Below are positions 1 through 8,593 of a stretch of DNA of 64,000 nt, piece by piece; the stretch's first letter is position 1, and each line of letters opens with the position of its first letter. The notes beneath the pieces are model-generated. The model worked only from the letters and a program-made list of their open reading frames with translations, made no database searches and was not told the DNA's origin. Both the position numbers and the translations under genes were made by a program. This stretch comes from an uncultured Rhodospirillaceae bacterium (GTDB taxonomy: Bacteria; Pseudomonadota; Alphaproteobacteria; Azospirillales; Azospirillaceae). The stretch lies in assembly GCA_937927415.1 (NCBI GenBank), contig CALBDS010000001.1:1-64000 (forward strand), given 5' to 3'.

Positions 1-71
1 TGAATCACACCGAGATTCCTCTCGTCCACCCTTATCCTAGCGCATATGGGGCGGCAGCCCCGCTCATACCC

Positions 72-1691
72 TTACCCGGCGCTATGCTTGGCGCGGAACC
101 TCTCGATGTTGGCGAACAGATCCTGGGCGGTTCTGGCGTCCTTCAGCACCTCCACCATCGCCTCGATCATCCCCAGTTCGCTGAGCTTCCCCCCGGCCAG
201 ATGCAGCAGCAGGTTGGGCAGCATCTTGAACTGCATGGGTGTGGGCGGGGTATCCGCCGGGGACGGCGGGTTCGCCAGCCGCGCGGCGGCGGCAGGGGCC
301 AGCGCCAGGGTGGGAACGTCGTCGCGCAGCGTCTCACGGGTCAGCACGCTTTCAAAGGTGGGGGCGTGCGCGACCCGCTGGCCCATGCCCACCTTTTTGG
401 GATCGATCCCTTTCCATTTCAGCAGGGTGGCGATCAGCGAGGTGTGATCGAACGGCACGTCGGTGGGTGACCGGAACACCACCCCCTCGTCGATCCACGG
501 GGACGCCATGATGGTGGGCACCCGGATGCCGAAACGGTTGAAGCGGAACCCATGTTCCAGGTGCACGGGCGGTTCGGCGTCACCCCACGGCGGAACGGCC
601 CCCCACGGGGGCGGCACATGGTCATAGGTGCCGCCGTGTTCGTCGAAGCTGATGATCAGCAGCGTCTTGGACCACAATTCAGGCTTGGCAGTCAGCCTTT
701 CATACAGCTTCAGCAGGAATTCCTCGCCGGGCACCAGATCGGACGGCGGATGGTAGCTGTTGCCGTTGTTTTTCAGATGCGCACCGAACCACGCCGGCTC
801 CAGGTACGAGAAGGACGGCAGCTTTCCCGCCTCCACCATCGCGAAGAAATGGTCGATGTGCTGCAGGTGGTTGGCGGAGTCGGGAATATGGAACGCCTGC
901 TGGGTCAGGCACCATTCCCATTCCTCCTTGTCCTGGTAATAGATCATCCAATCGTCGGGGGATGCATAGCCATGGGCGGACAGCACATCCCAGATGCTGA
1001 GCGCATCATAGGCGCCCGGCACCAACCCCAACAGCTTACCGTGATTGTCCACCAGCCCGCAGGACGTGCCGCACACCGAAAAGGCCCGGTTGGCCATGGT
1101 CTGGGTCGGCACCGAACTGAACCACTGGTCCGACACGGCGAAATGCCGGGCCAGTCCGTTCATCACCGGCACCTCTTCCGGGGCATAGGTGTGGAGGATG
1201 GGCAGCGCCTCCTCCTTCGTCAACCGTTCGCAGACGAAGGGAACATGCTCGCCCAGCATCTGGGCGATGGTGGAAAAGACGGTGTCACCCTGATCGCACA
1301 GAATCCCGGCGAACCCCTTGTACGCCTTGTGATAGTTGCGCAGGAAGCCGCTCATGACCGCCTGCGATCCCTCCAGCGGGGCCACGCCGTTGTATTCCCC
1401 GAAAATCTGTTCACAGACGTCAAGGAAGGGTTCGTTGGGATCGGGGTTGGGAACGTCCATTACAAAGCCGGTCCCGCGCTGCACATAATGCCGGATCGGA
1501 TCGTCGGCAAAACAATTGTAGTAGGTATTCTCCGTCAATCCCTGGAAAGGCATGTCCTGCTGTTTCGGATTGGCAATGATTCGTGACGGTTTTTTGTTGT
1601 CATCATACAGCCAGCCCAAAAGATTATCAAAAGATCGATTCTCAAGCATGAAATAAACAACATGCTCAATCTGAGGCATTATTTTATTCAT
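72..1691 (-). CDS. phospholipase C / acid phosphatase-type phosphoesterase, apparently cytosolic
   Basis: 539-aa member of the phosphoesterase family that includes bacterial phospholipases C and AcpA-type acid phosphatases, which hydrolyse phosphate (di)esters. The family metal-site signatures are present: ENRSFDN near residue 17, a VPTQTMANRAF-like block near residue 195 and a DEHGGTYDH block near residue 350. The protein opens almost directly with the catalytic ENRSFDN segment and has no signal peptide or Tat motif. That is unusual, because most relatives are exported. A Shine-Dalgarno-like AAAGAGGG lies just before the ATG. The first 150 bases are AT-richer than the rest. It is monocistronic and its substrate cannot be told from sequence. 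The family call is firm; phospholipase versus phosphatase is open. Confidence 0.85.
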   Translation of the reverse strand: MNKIMPQIEHVVYFMLENRSFDNLLGWLYDDNKKPSRIIANPKQQDMPFQGLTENTYYNCFADDPIRHYVQRGTGFVMDVPNPDPNEPFLDVCEQIFGEYNGVAPLEGSQAVMSGFLRNYHKAYKGFAGILCDQGDTVFSTIAQMLGEHVPFVCERLTKEEALPILHTYAPEEVPVMNGLARHFAVSDQWFSSVPTQTMANRAFSVCGTSCGLVDNHGKLLGLVPGAYDALSIWDVLSAHGYASPDDWMIYYQDKEEWEWCLTQQAFHIPDSANHLQHIDHFFAMVEAGKLPSFSYLEPAWFGAHLKNNGNSYHPPSDLVPGEEFLLKLYERLTAKPELWSKTLLIISFDEHGGTYDHVPPPWGAVPPWGDAEPPVHLEHGFRFNRFGIRVPTIMASPWIDEGVVFRSPTDVPFDHTSLIATLLKWKGIDPKKVGMGQRVAHAPTFESVLTRETLRDDVPTLALAPAAAARLANPPSPADTPPTPMQFKMLPNLLLHLAGGKLSELGMIEAMVEVLKDARTAQDLFANIERFRAKHSAG

Positions 1692-1881
1692 AAAAACCCT
1701 CTTTCATATACAATGCCCAAAAATCAGGGATCAAAATACGAAAGTAGGTTGGTAATTTAATTCTGTCAGCAATAAATACCGAGAAAAGGCACGGAAAGAG
1801 AAAAAGAAATATTACGATTGTATTCGATATGGCAAGACAGACTGGCGGGCTTTCGGAAACCCGCCTGCCTCGGCCCGCCGT

Positions 1882-2259
1882 TCAGCCCCCTTCCCGGATC
1901 CGGGGCGGCGGGGGAACATCCATCGGCTGGGGCAATGGGGCCGGCAGGCTCTGCGCACGCCCTTCCAGGGTGTCCGCCGCCGAGCGGTTGCGGGCGCGCT
2001 CCTGTTCCAGCCGCTGCATTTCCTTGTCCCGCTGGGCCTGGGTGCTCAGGTTCCTCGGCCGGGCGGGAACCGTCCCCAGATTGGGATAGCTGGTCACTTC
2101 CCCCGTCATTGATCGGATGGGCGTGGGCTGCTCGACGCGGGGTTCGGCGAACAGGTAGTTGGTCAGCCCGGTGTCCAGCATCCGGTCGCTGCAGCCGCCC
2201 AGCAGGCCCGCCGCAACGCTTATACCCAGAATCGCCAGACCACGGCATCGCGCCGGCAT
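1882..2259 (-). CDS. small proline-rich lipoprotein, function unknown
   Basis: About 125 aa. The N-terminus has a hydrophobic stretch ending in a lipobox-like LLGGC followed by SDR, so a lipidated outer- or inner-membrane protein is inferred. The mature part is hydrophilic, with a charged segment rich in Gln, Glu and Arg (possible short helix) and a Pro-rich tail. I chose the ATG at 2259 because a GAGGGGG Shine-Dalgarno sits six bases upstream; in-frame ATGs at 2274 and 2265 are less well placed. No enzymatic motif is recognisable. It sits alone between the phosphoesterase and the divergent phaC. Confidence 0.6.
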   Translation of the reverse strand: MPARCRGLAILGISVAAGLLGGCSDRMLDTGLTNYLFAEPRVEQPTPIRSMTGEVTSYPNLGTVPARPRNLSTQAQRDKEMQRLEQERARNRSAADTLEGRAQSLPAPLPQPMDVPPPPRIREGG

Positions 2260-2342
2260 ACCCATCCCCCTCATTCCTACGTCTCCATCTTGCTCCGAAA
2301 GGCGAAGCGTTATGACTTTCCGCTGCGGTCTTCCATCAAATC

Positions 2343-2363
2343 TTCATACGAAAGCGGTATGAA
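2343..2363. repeat. 7-bp inverted repeat upstream of phaC
   Basis: Perfect arms TTCATAC / GTATGAA with a 7-base spacer, about 125 bases upstream of the phaC start. It has the spacing of a possible dimeric operator, but no known regulator can be assigned. Confidence 0.3.
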
Positions 2364-2485
2364 TTGTCGCAGCGCACACCTTTCCCGGTGTTTGCTGAAG
2401 GAAGCCGTTTCCAAAACCATACGGCTTTGTATAAACCTGAGTACGTCCCACCTGAAGTCCAAACTGGAATCAAAGGACCCCCAAC

Positions 2486-4285
2486 ATGGCCGAACAACAG
2501 GCCCCTGACGTCAAGCTCCCCGACCCTGTGGAGCTGTCGCGCGCGATGACCCGCATCGCCGAGCAGAGCCAGAAGCTGGTCACTGATTTCCTGGCACGCC
2601 AGGCGGCGGACGGAAAGCCCACCGCCAACCCGGATCCCATGGGCATCGGGCAGGCTTTCCTGGAAATGACGGCCCGCATGATGGCCGACCCGGCCAAGCT
2701 CATGAAGGCCCAGATGACCCTGTGGCAGGATTACCTGACCCTGTGGCAGCGCACCACCCAGCGCCTGCTGGGCCAGGAAGCCGCCCCGGTCATCAGCCCG
2801 GCCAAGGACGACCGCCGGTTCAAGGATTCGGCGTGGGACGAGAACACCCTGTTCGACTTCATCAAGCAGTCGTACCTGTTGTCGGCCCGGTGGATGCAGT
2901 CCACCGTGAACGAGGTGGAGGGTCTGCCCGACCAGACCGCCAAGAAGGTGGACTTCTACACCCGCCAGTTCGTGGACGCGATGGCGCCCTCCAACTTCGT
3001 CATGACGAACCCGGAGGTGCTGCGCACGACCATCGAGACCGGCGGTGAAAATCTGGTCAAGGGTCTGGAGCATCTGCTGAAGGATCTGGATCGCGGCAAG
3101 GGCGAGCTGCGCATCTCCATGACCGATTACAACGCCTTCCAGGTCGGCAAGAACATCGCCGTCACCCCCGGCAAGGTGGTCTACCAGAACGACCTGATCC
3201 AGCTCATCCAGTACACGCCGACCACGCCGGACGTTGCCAAGCGTCCGCTGATGATCGTGCCGCCGTGGATCAACAAGTTCTACATCCTCGATCTGCGCGA
3301 AAAGAACAGCTACATCAAGTGGGCGGTGGATCAGGGTCACACCGTCTTCGTGCTGTCGTGGGTGAACCCGGACGAACGGCTCGCCAAGAAGACCTTTGAA
3401 GACTACATGATCGAAGGCCCGCTGGCGGCCCTGGATCAGATCAAGATCGCCACCGGCGAAGACACGGTGAACGCCGTCGGCTATTGCCTGGGCGGCACGC
3501 TGCTGGCTTCCACCCTGGCCTACATGGCGTCGAAGGGTGACGAGCGCATCGTCTCCGCCACCTTCTTCACCACCATGCTGGATTTTGCCGAAGCGGGCGA
3601 GCTGTCGGTCTTCATCGACGAAGAGCAGCTCAACTACATCGAAGGCAAGATGAGCGAGCGCGGCTATCTCGACGGTGCGGAGATGGCCACCACCTTCAAC
3701 ATGTTGCGGGCCAACGACCTGATCTGGTCGTTCGTGGTCAACAACTACCTGCTGGGCAAGGATCCCTTCCCCTTCGATCTGCTGTACTGGAACAGCGATT
3801 CGACGCGGATGCCGGCCGCCATGCACAGCTTCTATCTGCGCAACATGTACCAGAAGAACCTGCTGCGCGAAGCGGGCGGGATCACCCTGGCCGGTGTGCC
3901 GATCGATCTGCGCAACGTCAAGACCCCGGCTTATTTCCTGTCGGCCCGCGAAGACCACATCGCGCCGTGGAAGTCCACCTATGCCGGCACCCAGCTTTTC
4001 TCCGGCCCGGTGAAGTTCGTGCTGGCGGCGTCGGGCCACATCGCCGGCGTCATCAACCCGCCGGCGTCGGGTAAGTACTGCTACTGGACCAACCCGAACC
4101 TGCCGAAGGATCCCGAAGCCTGGCTGAAGGATACCGCCCAGTCGCCGGGTTCCTGGTGGACCGACTGGCAGGCGTGGGTGTCGCAGTATTCCGACGGCAC
4201 CGTCCCGGCCCGCGATCCGGTCAACGGCACCCTGCCGGTTCTGGACGAAGCCCCCGGTTCCTACGTCAAGGCCCGCCTGGCCTGA
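2486..4285 (+). CDS. phaC: class I poly(R)-hydroxyalkanoate synthase
   Basis: 599-aa class I PHA synthase, which polymerises (R)-3-hydroxyacyl-CoA (mainly 3-hydroxybutyryl-CoA) into storage polyester on the granule surface. An N-terminal PhaC domain (roughly 90-260) precedes an alpha/beta-hydrolase fold. The lipase-like box GYCLGG carries the nucleophile Cys334, and Asp490 (SAREDH) and His518 (SGHIAG) complete the triad; their spacing matches characterised class I enzymes. The start has an AAAGGA Shine-Dalgarno eight bases upstream. No phaA, phaB, phasin or depolymerase gene lies next to it, so it stands as a single-gene unit closed by a strong terminator. The length is normal for class I. 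Confidence 0.96.
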   Translation: MAEQQAPDVKLPDPVELSRAMTRIAEQSQKLVTDFLARQAADGKPTANPDPMGIGQAFLEMTARMMADPAKLMKAQMTLWQDYLTLWQRTTQRLLGQEAAPVISPAKDDRRFKDSAWDENTLFDFIKQSYLLSARWMQSTVNEVEGLPDQTAKKVDFYTRQFVDAMAPSNFVMTNPEVLRTTIETGGENLVKGLEHLLKDLDRGKGELRISMTDYNAFQVGKNIAVTPGKVVYQNDLIQLIQYTPTTPDVAKRPLMIVPPWINKFYILDLREKNSYIKWAVDQGHTVFVLSWVNPDERLAKKTFEDYMIEGPLAALDQIKIATGEDTVNAVGYCLGGTLLASTLAYMASKGDERIVSATFFTTMLDFAEAGELSVFIDEEQLNYIEGKMSERGYLDGAEMATTFNMLRANDLIWSFVVNNYLLGKDPFPFDLLYWNSDSTRMPAAMHSFYLRNMYQKNLLREAGGITLAGVPIDLRNVKTPAYFLSAREDHIAPWKSTYAGTQLFSGPVKFVLAASGHIAGVINPPASGKYCYWTNPNLPKDPEAWLKDTAQSPGSWWTDWQAWVSQYSDGTVPARDPVNGTLPVLDEAPGSYVKARLA

Positions 4286-4311
4286 CCACGGGTCCCGTCA
4301 GGGAATGGAAA

Positions 4312-4342
4312 AGCCCCGGAGACGTCTCCGGGGCTTTTTTTT
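4312..4342 (+). terminator. rho-independent terminator of phaC
   Basis: Perfect 24-base palindrome (arms AGCCCCGGAGAC / GTCTCCGGGGCT) followed by an eight-T run, 27 bases after the phaC stop. It may also serve the convergent OmpA-like gene from the other side. Confidence 0.9.
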
Positions 4343-4367
4343 ATGCATGGCGCACAGGGGTTACGGG

Positions 4368-4946
4368 TTACGACGTCGGGCCGCTGACCCGCGGAATGAT
4401 CTGGCCGCGGCGGTTGGACGGCTCGCGCACGTTGGCGCCGGTCTGGACCAGAAGCTGGGTTTCACCGCGCCCTTCGGTCATGATGGCCGACGCGGGAACG
4501 CCCTTGGCCACCAGCGCGCTCTTGATCGATTCGGCGCGGCGCATGGACAGACGCTGGTTGTAGGCGGGCGGGCCGGAGGTGTCGGTGTGGCCGACCACCT
4601 GGATGCGGGCCGACTGGTTGCGGTTCAGCGCGGTCACGATATCGCTCAGAACCTTATCCGCCGCCGGGGTGATGTTCGACTTGTCCCAGTCGAAGAAGAC
4701 CAGATATTCGGGCTGCAGCGTCGGCAGGGCCGGGGCCGGGGTGGACACCGCCGTCGCCGGGCAGGGATAGCTGTCCTTATGGATGGCATAGCCGCCGCTG
4801 GCGGTGCGCACCGGCGTGTTGCCCCAGCCGATTACCGGGTTGCACCATACGGTGTCCTGGGTCTGTGCCTGGGCCGGCATTGCCATCACCAGACCGCCGG
4901 CCACCAGGGCGGCCGCCGCCAGCCCATTGAGAATACGGGTCTTCAT
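4368..4946 (-). CDS. OmpA-family outer-membrane/peptidoglycan-binding protein
   Basis: 192 aa. A cleavable signal peptide ends near AQAQ (about residue 28). A short linker with paired cysteines follows, and then a C-terminal OmpA domain (about 80-185) with the family signatures FFDWDKS, VVGHTDTSG and RRAESIK...GRGE. There is no beta-barrel, so this is a periplasmic peptidoglycan-binding module and not a porin. An AGGAG Shine-Dalgarno precedes the ATG. It is monocistronic and convergent with phaC. Confidence 0.9.
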   Translation of the reverse strand: MKTRILNGLAAAALVAGGLVMAMPAQAQTQDTVWCNPVIGWGNTPVRTASGGYAIHKDSYPCPATAVSTPAPALPTLQPEYLVFFDWDKSNITPAADKVLSDIVTALNRNQSARIQVVGHTDTSGPPAYNQRLSMRRAESIKSALVAKGVPASAIMTEGRGETQLLVQTGANVREPSNRRGQIIPRVSGPTS

Positions 4947-5169
4947 CTACGGTCTCCTTAAAATCCTGTCCCATCCCGTGGGATGCTGCGCGAAAAGCCT
5001 TCACCGAAACGGGCTTTCTCTCATGGCAGCGCCCCAGCTTGTATCCAGGTGAACAGATAGGATCGGAAAATGTTCCCGACCATAGACCGTAAGCTGTACC
5101 ACACATCCGACAATGAGCCGGCATCAGGGCCAAGGTTATAGGAATGGCCCTGTCCTTGGATGTTTGTCC

Positions 5170-5688
5170 TTATCCCTGCCGATATTCGGCAGCCAGGGCT
5201 GCATACTGGGTCGCGGACACGGGGAAATAGGCCAAGTCCTGTTCGGTCAGGTCACGGATGGGACGGGCGGGCGATCCGGCCCACAGTTGCCCGCTTTTGA
5301 CCCGCTTGCCGGGCGTGACCAGCGCCCCGGCGGCGACCATGGCGCCGCTTTCCACATAGGCCCCGTCCATGACGCAGGCCTTCATGCCGATGAAGCAATT
5401 GTCTTCCAGGGTGCAGGCGTGCAGCAGCGCCATGTGGCCGACGGTGATTCCGTCGCCGATGTAGGTGCCCTGCCCCTTCGCCGCCACATGGATGATGGTG
5501 CCGTCCTGGATGTTGGTGCGCGCACCGATGCGGATTTCATTCACATCCCCCCGGACCACGCAGCCGTACCAGATGCCGGTTTCCGGACCGATGTGGACAT
5601 CGCCGATAACGGTGGCGGTGTGGGCGATGAAGGCGGAGGAATCGATGGTGGGCAGAACGCCCTTATAAGGAAGGATGAGGCCGCTCAT
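5170..5688 (-). CDS. gamma-class carbonic anhydrase-like hexapeptide-repeat protein
   Basis: 172-aa left-handed beta-helix protein of the gamma carbonic anhydrase/YrdA group. Hexapeptide repeats run through most of the chain, VVRGDVN is present, and the three zinc ligands His67, His85 and His90 are conserved. Members bind zinc; many lack proven anhydrase activity, so catalysis is uncertain. The ATG at 5688 gives the standard N-terminus; an upstream in-frame extension to 5739 is not supported. It lies 76 bases downstream of argC on the same strand and could be cotranscribed. Confidence 0.88.
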   Translation of the reverse strand: MSGLILPYKGVLPTIDSSAFIAHTATVIGDVHIGPETGIWYGCVVRGDVNEIRIGARTNIQDGTIIHVAAKGQGTYIGDGITVGHMALLHACTLEDNCFIGMKACVMDGAYVESGAMVAAGALVTPGKRVKSGQLWAGSPARPIRDLTEQDLAYFPVSATQYAALAAEYRQG

Positions 5689-5764
5689 GGGGGTTCCTTC
5701 TGGTGTTGTCCGGCGCGGGCGGATTGAACCATCGCCCACGCCGGCAAGCCAGAGGAAACAGGGA

Positions 5765-6820
5765 TTACGGGAACAGGGCCACCTGATCCAGGCCGGTGGT
5801 CTCCCCCAGCCCCAGCATGACGTTCATGTTCTGGATGGCCTGACCGGAGGCCCCCTTCACCAGATTGTCGATGACCGACACGATGATGGCGCCGCGCGGG
5901 GTGCGGTCGGCCACCACGCCGATGCGGGCGTGGTTGGAACCGGCCACATGGCGGGTCGCCGGCATCACCCCCGCCGGGGTGACGGTGACGAAGGGTTCGT
6001 CGGCGTAGCGTTCAACCAGCTTGGCCCGCAGATCGTCGGCGGTGATGCCCTCGGCCATCTTCACATAGATGGTCGCCAGCATGCCGCGGTTCATGGGCAC
6101 CAGATGGGGCGTGAACGACACGGTGACCGGACGGCCCGCCGCCAGCCGCAACTCCTGTTCGATTTCCGGCATGTGGCGGTGATAGCCGACGCCATAGGCG
6201 TTGAAGCCCTCCGACACTTCGGTGAACAGGTTGGCCTGCTTGGCATCGCGCCCGGCGCCCGACACGCCCGACTTGGCGTCGATGACGATCCCGCCCGGCT
6301 CGATCATCTCTTCCAGCAGCAGCGGCATCAGCGGCAGCAGCGAACAGGTGGGGTAGCAGCCCGGATTCGCCACCACCCGCGCCTTGCGCACGCCCTGGCG
6401 GTTCAACTCGGTCAGGCCGTAGGCGACCTCCTTCTGCAGCTCCACCGCCCGGTGCTCATGGCCGTACCATTCGGCGTAAGCGGCGGGGTCGGACAGACGG
6501 AAGTCGGCGGACAGGTCCACCACCTTGATGGAATGGGGGATGCCGGCGACGATTTCCTGGGTGGTGCCGTGCGGCAGGGCGCAGAACACCACGTCCAGCT
6601 TGTCCCAATTGACCTCTTCGATCTTCACCAGACCGGGCAGGTCATAGCCGCCCAGATGGGGAAACACCTCGGCCATCGGCTTTCCGGCCTGTCGCTCGGC
6701 GGTCAGCACACACAGTTCCGCCGCGGGGTGGCGCAGCAGCAAACGGATGAGTTCGGCGCCGGTGTAACCGCTGGCGCCCAGGATGCCGATCCGAACAGGG
6801 GAGACGGAGGGAGTGCCCAT
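5765..6820 (-). CDS. argC: N-acetyl-gamma-glutamyl-phosphate reductase
   Basis: 351-aa ArgC, the NADPH-dependent enzyme that reduces N-acetylglutamyl phosphate to the semialdehyde in arginine biosynthesis. A Rossmann motif GASGYTG (15-21), the catalytic Cys155 in NPGCYPT and a C-terminal GASGQAIQN motif are visible. The start at 6820 removes a non-conserved upstream extension. It lies downstream of rplM-rpsI on the same strand, but a terminator separates them. This rplM-rpsI-argC order is common in alphaproteobacteria. Confidence 0.95.
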   Translation of the reverse strand: MGTPSVSPVRIGILGASGYTGAELIRLLLRHPAAELCVLTAERQAGKPMAEVFPHLGGYDLPGLVKIEEVNWDKLDVVFCALPHGTTQEIVAGIPHSIKVVDLSADFRLSDPAAYAEWYGHEHRAVELQKEVAYGLTELNRQGVRKARVVANPGCYPTCSLLPLMPLLLEEMIEPGGIVIDAKSGVSGAGRDAKQANLFTEVSEGFNAYGVGYHRHMPEIEQELRLAAGRPVTVSFTPHLVPMNRGMLATIYVKMAEGITADDLRAKLVERYADEPFVTVTPAGVMPATRHVAGSNHARIGVVADRTPRGAIIVSVIDNLVKGASGQAIQNMNVMLGLGETTGLDQVALFP

Positions 6821-6874
6821 GAATCTGTCCTCTGAATGAGCGAGGCCGGAGAAGCGAAGGTGCGAAGACACGGA

Positions 6875-6904
6875 AAAGGGGCGCCCCGCGTGGGACGCCC
6901 CTTT
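6875..6904 (-). terminator. terminator after rpsI
   Basis: Read on the minus strand, a 9-bp stem (AAAGGGGCG / CGCCCCTTT) lies 36 bases past the rpsI stop and ends in a short T run. It separates the ribosomal operon from argC. Confidence 0.7.
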
Positions 6905-6939
6905 CCTTGTATACCAGAAAGTCCGGGACCGCGCGCGGA

Positions 6940-7431
6940 TTAACGCTTCGAGAACTGGAAGCTGCGGCGAGCCTTGGCGCGGCCGTACTTCTTACGTTCA
7001 ACGACGCGGGCATCGCGGGTCAGGAAGCCGGCGGCCTTCAGCGGGCCGCGCAGAGCCGGCTCGAAGTAGGTCAGCGCCTTGGAGATGCCGTGACGGACGG
7101 CACCGGCCTGGCCCGACAGACCGCCGCCGGTGACGGTGCAGTACACGTCGAACTGGCCTTCACGGTCCACGATCTGGAACGGCTGGTTCAGGATCATGCG
7201 CAGCACGGGACGGGCGAAATACACCGTCACGTCGCGGCCATTGACCTCGACCTTGCCCGAGCCGCGCTTGATCCACACGCGGGCAACGGCGTCCTTGCGC
7301 TTGCCGGTGGCGTAGGAACGGCCGTACTGGTCGATCTTCGGTTCAGCGGATTCGACGGAGACGTCCGCGGCGGCCGCACCGGCGCCCGGAAGATCCTTCA
7401 GGCTGCTGAGGGTGGTGGTGACCTGAGCCAT
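6940..7431 (-). CDS. rpsI: 30S ribosomal protein S9
   Basis: 163-aa S9. It has an alphaproteobacterial N-terminal extension of about 35 residues, the conserved YATGKRKDAVARVW block, GGGLSGQAGA, and the basic C-terminus ending KKYGRAKARRSFQFSKR that reaches the tRNA in the P site. The ATG at 7431 follows the rplM stop by 4 bases, a typical coupled pair. A longer in-frame upstream extension overlaps rplM and is not real. Confidence 0.97.
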   Translation of the reverse strand: MAQVTTTLSSLKDLPGAGAAAADVSVESAEPKIDQYGRSYATGKRKDAVARVWIKRGSGKVEVNGRDVTVYFARPVLRMILNQPFQIVDREGQFDVYCTVTGGGLSGQAGAVRHGISKALTYFEPALRGPLKAAGFLTRDARVVERKKYGRAKARRSFQFSKR

Positions 7432-7435
7432 GGAA

Positions 7436-7900
7436 TTACGCGCTCCGCTTATTCTTCGGGTTCGCCGCGGCGATGTCCAAAACTTCGGGCTGCTGCGCGT
7501 CGTGGGGGTGCGCGGCGCCCGCATAAACCTTCAGGTGCGTCATCTGACGACGGCCCAGCGGACCGCGCGGAACCATGCGTTCCACGGCCTTGGTGATGAC
7601 ACGTTCCGGGTACTTGCCGTCCAGGATCTGGCCCTTCGAACGGCCCTTGATGCCGCCCGGATAGCCGGTGTGCCAGTAGAAGATGTCGTCGCGGCGCTTG
7701 TTGCCGGTCAGCTTCACCTTCTCCGCATTGATGACGATGATGTGATCACCGCAATCCATGTGGGGGGTGAAGGTGGGCTTGTGCTTGCCGCGCAGCATGT
7801 TCGCCAGAATGCTGGCGAGCCGGCCGAGAATGACGCCGTCGGCATCGACGACGTACCACTTCTTCTCGATATCGGACGGCTTCAGATTGAAGGTCTTCAT
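7436..7900 (-). CDS. rplM: 50S ribosomal protein L13
   Basis: 154-aa L13, a large-subunit assembly protein. It is recognised by KWYVVDADG near the N-terminus, GDHIIVINAEKVKLTG, and RMVPRGPLGRRQMTHLKVY near the C-terminus. It is the first gene of the rplM-rpsI operon, expressed from the promoter described upstream with a leader of roughly 60 bases. The length is slightly greater than the E. coli protein, as usual in this class. Confidence 0.97.
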   Translation of the reverse strand: MKTFNLKPSDIEKKWYVVDADGVILGRLASILANMLRGKHKPTFTPHMDCGDHIIVINAEKVKLTGNKRRDDIFYWHTGYPGGIKGRSKGQILDGKYPERVITKAVERMVPRGPLGRRQMTHLKVYAGAAHPHDAQQPEVLDIAAANPKNKRSA

Positions 7901-7966
7901 CGCCTTGACTCAATTATCAAAAGGGTTTCGGCGCGCCGCCCGGATCGGGGCACCGAAGCGGGGCTG

Positions 7967-7995
7967 GTTCTACGGATCTGAACACACCCTGTCAA
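7967..7995 (-). promoter_or_regulatory. sigma-70-type promoter of rplM-rpsI
   Basis: On the minus strand a perfect -35 TTGACA (7990-7995) is followed by a 17-base spacer and a -10-like TAGAAC (7967-7972). It lies about 65 bases upstream of the rplM start. Confidence 0.7.
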
Positions 7996-8069
7996 CGGAA
8001 AAATTTCTCTTTCGTTCCAATGACTTATTTTGACGGTATCGAAATACCGCCAAAGCAAAGCCATTGATA

Positions 8070-8555
8070 TCAAACGCTTTTTTCGCCACCCTCAGGATCA
8101 CGGTAACCAGACACCGCCAACGACACCGGGTCGTGGGGCGGAATCGAATAGGTGCCGGTCGCGTGCGCCACCGGCTCGGCGGAATCGTCGGAAAACACCA
8201 GCACCTCACCATAGGCCAGCCGCTTGCCGCACTTGAGGATGCGCGCCTCGGCGGTGATCCCCACCGGGGCGGGGCGCCGGAGGAAATTGATGGTCATGCT
8301 GGTGGTGACCGCCAGTTCCACCCGGCCGATCAGGCTGAGCACCGCACCGTACAGCGCCACGTCGGCCAGACCGAACATGGCCGGGCCGGTCACGGTGCCG
8401 CCGGGCCGGACGAAATCGTCCTTATAGGGCATGCGCATCCGCACCCGTCCGGGCACCAGTTCCTCCACCGTGACGCCGAAGCCGCCCACCAGCGGCACGC
8501 CCTCGCGGATCAGCTCTTCCAGGTCGGGGATGGAAATGGCGGAACGGCCGGTCAT
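8070..8555 (-). CDS. PaaI-type hot-dog thioesterase
   Basis: 161-aa single hot-dog domain protein of the acyl-CoA thioesterase PaaI/YdiI group. The visible hallmark is PGGTVTGPAMFGLADVALYGA (about 52-72), with the catalytic acidic residue in the central helix, followed by TTSMTINFLRRP. Such enzymes hydrolyse acyl-CoA thioesters in the cytosol; the substrate here is unknown. A GAGG ribosome site lies five bases before the ATG. It follows the histidine kinase gene on the same strand with a 38-base gap, so co-expression is possible. Confidence 0.85.
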   Translation of the reverse strand: MTGRSAISIPDLEELIREGVPLVGGFGVTVEELVPGRVRMRMPYKDDFVRPGGTVTGPAMFGLADVALYGAVLSLIGRVELAVTTSMTINFLRRPAPVGITAEARILKCGKRLAYGEVLVFSDDSAEPVAHATGTYSIPPHDPVSLAVSGYRDPEGGEKSV

Positions 8556-8593
8556 GGTGCCTCGTCATCTGCAATCAAAGGATGGAGACATCA

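Noticed and set aside
2336..4039. 567-codon open frame antisense to phaC
   Set aside because: Low-complexity Arg/His/Gly-rich translation without a family, and it covers a gene with an intact catalytic triad. A typical high-GC shadow.
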